DNA of 8,109 nt from assembly GCA_947372365.1 (NCBI GenBank), contig CANBTK010000054.1:1-8109 (forward strand). The letters run 5' to 3'. Shown here one piece after another: positions 1 to 6,195 of this stretch. This DNA is from Flavipsychrobacter stenotrophus (GTDB lineage Bacteria; Bacteroidota; Bacteroidia; Chitinophagales; Chitinophagaceae). The position numbers and the translations under genes are program-made. The notes beneath the pieces were generated by a model. That model made no database searches, was not told the origin of the DNA, and worked only from the letters and a program-made list of their open reading frames with translations. The first letter of the stretch is position 1. Each line of letters opens with the position of its first letter.

Positions 1-559
1 TGGCCATGTACTGCCCTGCCCTGAAACCTGTTTCGCCACATGGCAGGTGCGGGTAAACATGCAGCGCCAGTATGGCTTCAGGCCTTGGGTTTTCAAGCAC
101 ACCGGCTTTTATCATGAGGCTGGCACCACCCGGGTGCTTTTCCTCGCCCGGCTGCCACAATAGTTTTATAGTGCCTTCCCACTCTCCCTTCAACTCGTTA
201 AGTATGCGGGCAGCGCCCAGCAGGCAGCTTGCGTGCACATCGTGCCCACAGGCATGCATTACGCCATCGTTGGTGGAACGGTAGGGTACGTCATTAGCTT
301 CTTTTATAGGCAGGGCATCCAGTTCAGCCCTCAGGGCTATGCATTTTTTGCCGGGGTTGCGGCCTTCTATCAGGGCTACTATGCCTGTGCCGGCAATACC
401 TGCTTCGTGGGGTATGCCCCATTCCATCAGCTTACCCGCCACGTATTCCGATGTGTTGTATTCTACGAACGAAAGCTCAGGATTGGCATGTATATGGTGG
501 CGTATAGCCTGCACTTCGGGAAAGTATTGTTTCGCTTTTGCGCGTATTTTATCAATCAT
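1..559 (-). CDS. M20-family amidohydrolase (aminoacylase/carboxypeptidase type), C-terminus cut by window edge
   Basis: Reading the minus strand from ATG at 559 gives 186 open residues to the left edge, starting MIDKIRAKAKQYFPEVQ; a stop lies in frame upstream, so this ATG is the first usable start. The protein shows the signature of M20D amidohydrolases, metal-dependent enzymes that hydrolyse N-acyl amino acids or related amides: HANPELSF (residues 24-31), RAELDALPIKE (78-88), MHACGHDVHAS (101-111), WQPGEEKHPGGA (135-146) and LHVYPHLP (166-173). From the family, Cys104, His106, Glu139/Glu140 and His167 are the expected metal ligands or catalytic residues, and all are present. RAELDALP has Glu where RAD(M/I)DALP is commoner, a mild change. 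No signal peptide is visible, so it is probably cytoplasmic. The family is usually near 390-400 residues, so about half is missing here. The SPOR-protein gene lies 105 bp upstream on the same strand. The exact substrate cannot be told from sequence. Confidence 0.93.
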   Translation of the reverse strand, partial: MIDKIRAKAKQYFPEVQAIRHHIHANPELSFVEYNTSEYVAGKLMEWGIPHEAGIAGTGIVALIEGRNPGKKCIALRAELDALPIKEANDVPYRSTNDGVMHACGHDVHASCLLGAARILNELKGEWEGTIKLLWQPGEEKHPGGASLMIKAGVLENPRPEAILALHVYPHLPCGETGFRAGQYMA

Positions 560-594
560 CTGGATAGCTGTTAGCTGTTCGTAAAATAAGGCTT

Positions 595-625
595 ACAAGA
601 TAAGCAAGTTCCGGCTAATGGCAAC
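595..625 (-). promoter_or_regulatory. possible Bacteroidota-type promoter for the M20 gene
   Basis: On the minus strand GTTG (625-622) is followed 19 nt later by TATCTTGT (602-595). The Bacteroidota housekeeping consensus is TTTG, 19-21 nt, then TAnnTTTG. The spacing fits, the -33 element matches 3 of 4 and the -7 element matches only partly. It would give a leader of roughly 30 nt before the ATG at 559. The 105-bp gap after the SPOR gene is long enough for an own promoter, but the match is weak. Confidence 0.28.
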
Positions 626-664
626 TGCGTATGGCCAAAAGCCTGTTAAGTTGACGGCCCGGCA

Positions 665-1510
665 TTAATGTATGGCCACGACATCAGGTACTATCATACA
701 GGGGCTGTAGGTACCGTTGGCCTCACGGAACATGCTTATGGCATCTTCGCGGCGGCGGTAGTCACCGACCTTTACCCTGTAGGTAGGCGTGGCATAGCTA
801 AAGTAGGTGGGAACGCCGGGGTAATGCCGCATAAACTCTGCTTTACGGCGCATAGCCTCCTCCCTGCTTGTACCATAATAAATCTGCACCCTGAAGCCTG
901 TGCCATTATACCTGCCGCCCCTGCTGGTGCCGCTTACCGTTGGGGTAAGGTACCTTACTTCATCGGCCGTAATGCCGGTCTTGCCTATTTTTTTATTACT
1001 GCCCTTTACCCCGCGCTCCTTCTCTATTGATTCACGGTATTCCCTTATTTCTTCATCGGTCGATTTATTGTTGGCTGCATCAGCCCTTTCTGCTTTGCGG
1101 GCGTTTACATAAGCATCCCTTTCTGCCTTAGTTTCTTTCTCTCCCGCAGTTACTGCTGCCTTGCTGTTGCTTTTTGCCTTGGCTGGCCTTTCTACTACCG
1201 GGGCTTCTTCTGCATCTGGATTATACAGGTATTTGGCTTCCTTTGCTGGCGTATGCGCAACGGGGCTGGCAGCATTTGCCTTCGCTCCCTTCCTGGGCGC
1301 TTCAGCATCTACTTTTACTTTATTTTTCTTAGGCTGGGCGCTTACAGGCCCGGCATCCCCTTCCGATGCCCTTTCTACTGCTTTCGCCTTATTGAGCAGC
1401 ACTGCCAGGCGAGGGTCGGTATGCACCGACACATTACCTTTTTCCTGGGCCACAAGGCAGCCAGCAGGCAATAAGCACATGAAAAATACGATATAGAATA
1501 ACCTGTTCAT
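665..1510 (-). CDS. secreted SPOR-domain protein with Lys/Ala-rich linker
   Basis: This 281-residue protein starts at ATG 1510 with a clear signal peptide: MNR, a hydrophobic core (residues 4-20), and a likely signal peptidase I cut after CLVA before Gln22. Cys18 is preceded by PAG rather than a normal lipobox, so a lipoprotein is less likely. Residues about 40-190 are low-complexity, rich in Lys, Ala, Glu and Pro, and look like a disordered, strongly charged spacer. Residues about 205-277 (GFRVQIYYGTSREEAMRR, then YRVKVGDYRRREDA) match a SPOR domain, with the two-repeat beta-alpha pattern and the VKVGDYxxxxDA motif near its end. SPOR domains bind denuded glycan strands of septal peptidoglycan, so an envelope or cell-division role is likely, although many Bacteroidota SPOR proteins have no assigned function. 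The M20 amidohydrolase gene follows 105 bp downstream; any functional tie is inference. Confidence is high for the fold and low for the specific role. Confidence 0.88.
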   Translation of the reverse strand: MNRLFYIVFFMCLLPAGCLVAQEKGNVSVHTDPRLAVLLNKAKAVERASEGDAGPVSAQPKKNKVKVDAEAPRKGAKANAASPVAHTPAKEAKYLYNPDAEEAPVVERPAKAKSNSKAAVTAGEKETKAERDAYVNARKAERADAANNKSTDEEIREYRESIEKERGVKGSNKKIGKTGITADEVRYLTPTVSGTSRGGRYNGTGFRVQIYYGTSREEAMRRKAEFMRHYPGVPTYFSYATPTYRVKVGDYRRREDAISMFREANGTYSPCMIVPDVVAIH

Positions 1511-1873
1511 CGGGGGATTGGAAATGTAAAATTAAGGAAATATTGTTAAATGATATGCGGCGCCTGGGCCTAGGGACGTTGACAAAATAAAGTAGGCCGC
1601 CTAACTTGCTCTTTTCCCTTTCTGCTTCATTGTAAACTCCTTAAAATAGCTTGCTATTCGCAGGTTTTTCGCTTCGCATAAAAGAAAAATAACTGCGTCA
1701 TACAGCCTACTTTATTTCGTCAAAGCCCTTAAAACAACATTTGCATAACACACCTTCATAGTAATGGCCCTTACCCCTGATAGCTGGTGCCACCCCCCAT
1801 TGGCATATCAGCCAACCCCGCCTTTGCCGCCACATATGCAGTATGTTGCGCGTATGTTTATTACCTTTAGGGG
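1511..1873. other. 363-bp divergent intergenic region
   Basis: This gap lies between the divergent starts of the SPOR gene (1510, minus) and the repeat lipoprotein (1874, plus), so it must hold both promoters. Nearly half of it is the inverted-repeat element at 1571-1731. The 60 bp between the element and the SPOR start are AT-rich and are the probable SPOR promoter zone. The 142 bp from 1732 to 1873 should hold the lipoprotein promoter; TATGTTTA at 1853-1860 resembles a -7 box, but no TTTG stands at the right distance. I see no tRNA or conserved ORF. Confidence 0.6.
1571..1731. mobile_element. MITE-like or solo palindromic repeat element, 161 bp
   Basis: The ends are long inverted repeats. 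TTGACAAAATAAAGTAGGC at 1579-1597 matches the reverse complement of 1705-1723 (TTGACGAAATAAAGTAGGC) at 18 of 19 positions. Extending outward to 1571 and 1731 gives 23 of 27 matches, and both outer ends are TA, which could be a TA target duplication as in IS630/Tc1-type insertion. Inside are two further hairpins: AATAGC/GCTATT (1645-1650 with 1653-1658), and a 12-bp stem with a 2-nt bulge (1659-1670 with 1684-1697, 13-nt loop). The minus strand also has AAGGAG six bases before an ATG that opens a nine-codon ORF (1630-1601). No transposase gene is present. A non-autonomous element derived from an insertion sequence is my preferred reading; a structured RNA or a dyad regulatory site is the alternative. 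The family was not recognised. Confidence 0.55.
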
Positions 1874-2626
1874 ATGAAGCGGGCTGCCTTAATTCCTCTA
1901 TTGTTGCTGCTGGCCTCCTGCCACAAGGACAGGGGCCAAAACTCATGGGCGGCTATGCACCTGAGGGGCGAGGCCAAAAGCCTGGAGGTTGTGGAATATA
2001 AGGTTAGCAAGAAGCCAATAGCCACTGGCGAAGATAGTGTGCTGAACAAAGCCGCTTTCCAGTTTAATAACCGGGGCTATATAGCAACGGAATATGTATG
2101 GCTGAGCAATGGGCATTTTAAAAGGTGCACCTACAAATTTGACAATGCAGGCAAGCCAATGGAAGCACTTAAGTACAACGACGACAGCACCTTTTGCTAC
2201 AAAGCACTGTTCACGTACAGGGAGGATGGGCTGATGGCCGGGCAAAAACAGTATGACATCCACAACAGCCTTAACCTGAGGATTGTTTACCTCTATGACG
2301 AAAAAGGCAACAAGGTGGCCGAAAGCTCTTACTGGGAGAATGGCAAACTACTGAACAAATACACCTACGTGTATAACGGGCAGGGGCTGGAAGCCAGCCG
2401 CAATTTTTACAATGCCGATAGTGCGCTGGTAATGCGTGCCACCTATGCCTACAACGATAGCGGCTACAAAAAAGAAGAGCATAAGTATGGCGACGAAGAC
2501 GAAAAGGGATGGCTAACCACATACAGCTACGATGCCTACGATAAACAAGGCAACTGGGTAAGCCGCACTACAATGGTTGATGGCAAGCCTGCCAGTATTA
2601 CCAAAAGGGTAATTACTTACTATTGA
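1874..2626 (+). CDS. lipoprotein of seven ~26-residue [YF]xYxxxG repeats, unknown function
   Basis: The 250-residue product begins MKRAALIPLLLLLASCHKDRG, a textbook lipoprotein signal with lipobox LASC and lipidated Cys16. The HKD after the cysteine resembles the Lys/Asp-rich export signals that send Bacteroidota lipoproteins to the cell surface, so surface exposure is plausible. After a short linker the rest is one repeat array: FQFNNRG, YKFDNAG, FTYREDG, YLYDEKG, YVYNGQG, YAYNDSG and YSYDAYDKQG, whose glycines fall at residues 68, 93, 119, 145, 171, 197 and 226, a period of 25-26 with one 29-residue step. Between them runs an alternating polar/aromatic beta pattern. This recalls YD/RHS-type or MORN-like beta-hairpin repeats but is not a clear match to either. 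The start lies just after TTTAGGGG. It is the only plus-strand gene here and is convergent with the arylsulfotransferase-like genes, ending 58 bp from the first. The gene is real; its function is unknown. Confidence 0.85.
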   Translation: MKRAALIPLLLLLASCHKDRGQNSWAAMHLRGEAKSLEVVEYKVSKKPIATGEDSVLNKAAFQFNNRGYIATEYVWLSNGHFKRCTYKFDNAGKPMEALKYNDDSTFCYKALFTYREDGLMAGQKQYDIHNSLNLRIVYLYDEKGNKVAESSYWENGKLLNKYTYVYNGQGLEASRNFYNADSALVMRATYAYNDSGYKKEEHKYGDEDEKGWLTTYSYDAYDKQGNWVSRTTMVDGKPASITKRVITYY

Positions 2627-2684
2627 TTTTGTACTAGCTAACGCTAGGAACGCCGAGAACCACCGGGCACTGCGTAAGGCCTGG

Positions 2685-4205
2685 CTACTTCGTTTTTTTC
2701 GCCCAGATGAGGCGCTCCAGCCCTTTCTGCGAGGTAATAATACTGGCGCGGTAGGTAGGCACAATATCCCATTTCTTCTCCGATTCGTTCCATTTTTCCG
2801 AAACTGCATTCCAGAGTACTTGCTTGGCCCTGTTTACAATAAATACATTGCCGTAGGGGCTGCAGATAGATGCAAAGATATCGTGGTTAGGCAGTTCCTC
2901 CACATTGCCGAAATGCGACTTGTCAAACCTCTTTAACTGTACCTTTTGTGCTTCTTCCACCGGGCATTCAAATTCCCATACCTTCTCCATATGCTGCTTG
3001 CTACTGGCAGGCTCCTTCATCATTAAAATGGTAGGCAGGCCTGTAGTATCGCAAAGGTTGTTGTTAAACAGGTAGAGGTATCCCTCTTGCGACCGCTTGC
3101 AGCTGTGCTGCTCGCAAAAAAAGCCTTCGCCATCCAGGTGCCCGTTAAACTCATAGCTGCGCCCATAAGTAGCTACTATATTGCCCGCAGGGTATTTTAC
3201 CTTAACCACCTGGCTTATGGGCTTGAAGCTGATGTAAATGTTTTTATTCTGCTCGTCAAAAAAGAAAGCGTTCTGGTGCAGGTCCAGGTTCACCAGCCCA
3301 TTGGGAATTTTGCGGTAATACAGGCTGGCAATATCAAAATGCTTCGATGACTTCCATGACCAAACCACCTTTCCATCCTTATCATATTCCAGCACCGTGC
3401 CGAATAACGTACTCCCGTACATTTTATGGCCGGGGTCGGGCTTCATGTCTTTTTGGGCTATTTCGTAAAGGGAATTATCCTCCGGTATTGGTGTTTTGTA
3501 CCAAACCGTTTCATTGCCCAATACCATGTAGTGGCCGTTTTTAAGGCGGGTAAATTCATGGTGGTAATGGTTGGCATCCTCCAGGTTCCGGGGCTTCTTG
3601 TCTTTGGGCATGTACCACAGCACTTCGGCATCATAATTTACCTCCATGGCATTTTCGCCTACCAGCAAAGTAATAGTGCCGTGTGGCGTTAGCTTCATGT
3701 CGCGTACCTGCGCCGTTTCGGTAACAAAGCCGGGGATGTTGGGTAAATACCAAACAGGCAAGCCAGCCATATTATACATGCAGCGCGTTGCATCAACAAA
3801 AACGTAGGCATCATTATATTTACGCTCATTGGTTATGAGCCTGAAGCGGGCTGTTGCGGGGTCTAGCTGAGGCACTTTCAGAGTACTGAAATGGTGCAGG
3901 CTGCCTTTGGCTTTGTTGGCTTTGTTTACTACCCGCCATGTATATTCACTGCCAAACGATGGCACTTCCGCTACTACCCTATTTGTTTTAGTTTCGGTTG
4001 ACTTAATGATATTCTTTTCAAACGCTTCGGTAGTGGTATCATTGCCCGAGGCAATTTCAAGCAGGTATTTGCCGGCCGCAGGCTGTGGGAACGAGAAGCC
4101 TATAATGCGGTAGTGCAACACCCTGCCCTCCGCAGGCTGCACCTGGGCATTAGCTACTATTTGGATAAGGCAACAAACTAAAAATACCGCAGAAAATTTA
4201 AACAT
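2685..4205 (-). CDS. secreted arylsulfotransferase-like (ASST family) beta-propeller protein, paralogue A
   Basis: I start at ATG 4205 (506 residues), because the longer frame opens only with TTG at 4223 and would put MKPGLS before a good signal peptide. The signal MFKFSAVFLVCCLIQIVANA is cut before Gln21. Residues about 22-110 form an Fn3-like beta-sandwich (PAEGRVLHYRIIGFSFP, then FGSEYTWRV). The rest has propeller-blade motifs (MAGLPVWYLPN, KDGKVVWSWKSS, RAKQVLWNA) and the family's three histidine blocks: HYHHEFTRLKNGHYMVLGNE (H213-H216), LHQNAFFFDE (H310) and EQHSCKRS (H367). In E. coli AssT (PAPS-independent aryl sulfotransferase) the active site is His252, His356, Arg374 and the sulfated His436. 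By order, H367 would be the sulfohistidine, and the position 18 residues after H310 is Lys328 rather than Arg. Cys364 and Cys369 flank H367. Activity is therefore uncertain; a non-enzymatic propeller is possible. Paralogue B lies upstream on the same strand. Confidence 0.85.
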   Translation of the reverse strand: MFKFSAVFLVCCLIQIVANAQVQPAEGRVLHYRIIGFSFPQPAAGKYLLEIASGNDTTTEAFEKNIIKSTETKTNRVVAEVPSFGSEYTWRVVNKANKAKGSLHHFSTLKVPQLDPATARFRLITNERKYNDAYVFVDATRCMYNMAGLPVWYLPNIPGFVTETAQVRDMKLTPHGTITLLVGENAMEVNYDAEVLWYMPKDKKPRNLEDANHYHHEFTRLKNGHYMVLGNETVWYKTPIPEDNSLYEIAQKDMKPDPGHKMYGSTLFGTVLEYDKDGKVVWSWKSSKHFDIASLYYRKIPNGLVNLDLHQNAFFFDEQNKNIYISFKPISQVVKVKYPAGNIVATYGRSYEFNGHLDGEGFFCEQHSCKRSQEGYLYLFNNNLCDTTGLPTILMMKEPASSKQHMEKVWEFECPVEEAQKVQLKRFDKSHFGNVEELPNHDIFASICSPYGNVFIVNRAKQVLWNAVSEKWNESEKKWDIVPTYRASIITSQKGLERLIWAKKTK

Positions 4206-4238
4206 GCTTAAGCCCGGTTTCAATTAAAAGTAAAGCTA

Positions 4239-4247
4239 ACAAATATT
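4239..4247 (-). promoter_or_regulatory. possible -7 box before paralogue A
   Basis: AATATTTGT on the minus strand matches 5 of 6 informative bases of TAnnTTTG and lies 34 nt before the chosen ATG. No TTTG is found 19-21 nt upstream. The same ATATTTGT stands 24 nt before the start of paralogue B, which is the main reason to record it. Confidence 0.22.
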
Positions 4248-4290
4248 GGCTAATATTGATTTTCACCTTTGCTGCAATGCTGCTTTAAAA

Positions 4291-4329
4291 TCTCACGCGA
4301 AGGTGCTAAGGCGCAAGAACCCACCTTAG
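4291..4329. repeat. Bacteroidota-style intergenic repeat (CTCACGC...GCGCAAG type)
   Basis: Positions 4291-4317 read as a variant of a dispersed intergenic motif that I know from many Bacteroidota genomes in forms such as CACGCAAAGRCGCWAAGACGCAAAG; here the units are CACGCGAAGG, TGCTAAGG and CGCAAG. CTAAGG (4306-4311) can pair with CCTTAG (4324-4329), or AAGGTG (4300-4305) with CACCTT (4322-4327), giving alternative small hairpins. More GCGCAAAACGC-like sequence follows to about 4360. It sits in the 277-bp gap between the two arylsulfotransferase-like genes. The match to the repeat class is from memory, not a search. Confidence 0.45.
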
Positions 4330-4482
4330 TATTTGAGAATTAAGAGGCGCAAAACGCAGCACATGCAGATAAACGTTAACAATAAGACGCGAGTTGCATA
4401 AGTAGCCCAACCACTCTGCTGTCGTAAATTATTGCTCCTTAATGCCGTTGTGTGAAACCAAATCTAACAAAACAGTTCGGCC

Positions 4483-5952
4483 CTATGGGGTGCTAGGGCT
4501 TCCACCCCATACCAGGTTTTCAAATTCCTTTTTATCAACAATGATACTGCCCCTGTAAGATGATGCTGTAAGCCACTTCTGCTCCACCTTGTTCCATTTC
4601 TCCGGCTGGGCTTCCCAAAGCAGTTGCTTATTGCGGCCTACTATAAACAGGTTCCAGTATGGGTGGCACATTGTGGCGAATAGTGAGTTATCTGGCAGTT
4701 CCATAATATTGCCGCCGCTGGTAAGTATGCCCCTTTGCGGCTTTTTGCCATTTACTTTTGCAACCGGGCAATCGAATTCCCACACTTTCTTCAGGGCTCC
4801 GTTCGGGATTGTTGGCTCCTGCATGATAATCAACTTTGGCACGGCATCAATGTTAGCCATGTTGTTGTTGAAAAGGGCCAGGTAGCCATGCTGCACCTTC
4901 TTAATGCCGTGCTGTTCGCTAAATAAGCCGTTGCCTTTTCCCGGCATGCCTTCTTTAAATACTTCGCCCCAGGCATTGAGCACATTGCCCCCGGGATAGG
5001 CTATTTTAAGTATCCTGCTTATGTTCTTGAAGCTCAGGTAAACCACCCGCTCCTTTTCATCAAAATAAAATGAGTTCTCATGCACATTCACTTTGGGTTG
5101 GCCAGCGGCATCTTTACGGTTATAAATATCGGAGCCCGCAAAGTAAACCGATGATTTCCATGACCAAGCAAGGTTGCCTTTTGCATTATATTCTACCACT
5201 GTGCCGAAGGGCTTCTTCTCGGCACCGGGCGCTGCGCCCGCATCAGCCACATACTCATTCCCCAGCAGCATGTAGTGCCCGTTTTTAAGGCGGGTTACTT
5301 CGTGGTGATAGTGGTCGGTGGTGTCGCCGTTCCCTGCGCCGCTACCCCTGCTTTTCCATAACACATTGCCATTATAACCAATTTCGTAAGCCGTTTCACC
5401 AGCCAAAAAAGTAATAGTTCCTACGCTGGTCAACTTCAGGTCGCGCACCTCTATATTGCCTCCCACCACGCTATTGGGCAAATACCATACTGGCTGCCCC
5501 TGCATATCGTACAAGGCACTGTTGCCGTCAACAAAAACATGGGCATCTTTATACTTTGCCGCTTTGCGCATCACCCTTAATCGGGTATTATTGGTATCTA
5601 CGTCGGGCGATATGCCTGTGCTGAAATGATGTATTTCATCAATGGGCGCAACAACATTTTTACCGGCAGCGGTAATGGCCCAGGTATATTGCCCGCCAAA
5701 TGCAGGCACCTTTCCTATAATTTTGTTGCTGGTACCCGTTACCGAAATAGTAACGTGCTTCCTGAATTCTGTTTCGTTGGGGTAGCTGCCATCTGCAATA
5801 TCAAGGGTATATGTTGTAGCCCCGCCTACCGCTGGCACAGAGAAGCCAATAACCCTGTAGTTAAGTATAAGCCCTTCTGCCGGGCTTACCTGCGTAATGC
5901 CAATATATGGGCTGCCAATTAAAAGCAGCAGCACTGCCATAAGTTTATACAT
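4483..5952 (-). CDS. secreted arylsulfotransferase-like (ASST family) beta-propeller protein, paralogue B
   Basis: The 489-residue product starts at ATG 5952 with a signal peptide (MYK, then hydrophobic to about residue 19, probable cut before Gln21). It aligns with paralogue A from end to end. The Fn3-like domain spans about 22-112 (PAEGLILNYRVIGFSVP, FGGQYTWAI, HHFSTG). The propeller blades include MQGQPVWYLPN, YNGNVLWKS, AKGNLAWSWKSS and RNKQLLWEA. The family histidine blocks are DHYHHEVTRLKNGHYMLLGN (H214, H216, H217), VNVHENSFYFDE (H291) and SEQHGIKK (H348). As in paralogue A, the residue 18 after the second block histidine is Lys (K309) where E. coli AssT has Arg374. Cys395 and Cys429 match a pair in A with identical 34-residue spacing, but the two cysteines around the EQH of A are absent here (Ser345, Ile350 region). 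Sulfuryl transfer between phenolic compounds is the family activity; substrate and activity here are unknown. It is somewhat shorter than A because a loop after NGHYMLLGN is shorter. Confidence 0.86.
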   Translation of the reverse strand: MYKLMAVLLLLIGSPYIGITQVSPAEGLILNYRVIGFSVPAVGGATTYTLDIADGSYPNETEFRKHVTISVTGTSNKIIGKVPAFGGQYTWAITAAGKNVVAPIDEIHHFSTGISPDVDTNNTRLRVMRKAAKYKDAHVFVDGNSALYDMQGQPVWYLPNSVVGGNIEVRDLKLTSVGTITFLAGETAYEIGYNGNVLWKSRGSGAGNGDTTDHYHHEVTRLKNGHYMLLGNEYVADAGAAPGAEKKPFGTVVEYNAKGNLAWSWKSSVYFAGSDIYNRKDAAGQPKVNVHENSFYFDEKERVVYLSFKNISRILKIAYPGGNVLNAWGEVFKEGMPGKGNGLFSEQHGIKKVQHGYLALFNNNMANIDAVPKLIIMQEPTIPNGALKKVWEFDCPVAKVNGKKPQRGILTSGGNIMELPDNSLFATMCHPYWNLFIVGRNKQLLWEAQPEKWNKVEQKWLTASSYRGSIIVDKKEFENLVWGGSPSTP

Positions 5953-5975
5953 GCAAAAAGGCTTCTGGCATTAAT

Positions 5976-5984
5976 ACAAATATC
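5976..5984 (-). promoter_or_regulatory. possible -7 box before paralogue B
   Basis: GATATTTGT on the minus strand matches 5 of 6 informative bases of TAnnTTTG and ends 24 nt before the ATG at 5952. A TTTA lies about 15 nt upstream, closer than the usual 19-21 nt, so the promoter is only suggested. Confidence 0.22.
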
Positions 5985-6019
5985 ATACTAATTGTACACT
6001 AAACTTCGGCATGAGAACA

Positions 6020-6067
6020 TCCCCTCAGGGCTTCGCCCGTGCCTTTGCAAGCATCCTTTAAAGGGGA
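6020..6067. repeat. nested hairpin in the leader/promoter region of paralogue B
   Basis: TCCCCT (6020-6025) pairs with AGGGGA (6062-6067) around an inner GGGC-TTC-GCCC hairpin (6028-6038), with CCTTTAAAGG (6055-6064), a perfect 10-bp palindrome, overlapping the right arm. It begins 68 bp upstream of the start of paralogue B and could be a small intergenic repeat or a structured leader element. No T-run follows on either side, so a simple terminator is unlikely. Confidence 0.4.
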
Positions 6068-6146
6068 ATAGCTATGCTGCGTTTACTTTTGTGTTCAAAC
6101 TACTGCTGATACCATTTTTTTAAATGTTCAATCGGTATTATTATAA

Positions 6147-6192
6147 CCCAAATTGGGCGAAGCTATCAATTGCTTCAGGTTTTATAAACCTG
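6147..6192 (-). terminator. stem-loop cluster just after the IMPase stop
   Basis: Starting 3 nt after the stop codon, the minus strand has CAGGTTT-ATA-AAACCTG (6192-6176, perfect 7-bp stem), then a GAAGC/GCTTC stem with 8-nt loop (6176-6159), then the palindrome CCCAATTTGGG (6157-6147). The position fits the 3' end of the TolC-like/IMPase transcript. There is no U-run after any stem, so this is not a standard intrinsic terminator and may only protect the 3' end. Confidence 0.3.
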
Positions 6193-6195
6193 TTA

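Noticed and set aside
233..574. Plus-strand ORF of 113 codons over the M20 gene
   Set aside because: It lies antisense to a clearly recognisable M20 coding sequence and has no family features of its own.
1451..1462. SPOR protein as a lipoprotein at Cys18
   Set aside because: The residues before Cys18 are Pro-Ala-Gly, with Pro at the -3 place where Leu is expected; a signal peptidase I site before Gln22 fits better.
1823..1860. Promoter for the repeat lipoprotein (TTTG at 1823-1826, TATGTTTA at 1853-1860)
   Set aside because: The spacing is 26 nt rather than 19-21, and the -7 box would lie only 13 nt from the ATG.
2634..2684. Terminator between the convergent genes (CTAGC/GCTAG at 2634-2647, and CCGGGC/GCCTGG at 2663-2684)
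   Set aside because: The stems are 5-6 bp, the second needs a G-T pair and a 10-nt loop, and no T-run follows on either strand.
4206..4223. Longer start (TTG at 4223) for arylsulfotransferase-like paralogue A
   Set aside because: It adds MKPGLS before an otherwise ideal signal peptide; ATG at 4205 gives a normal N-terminus and no RBS supports the TTG.
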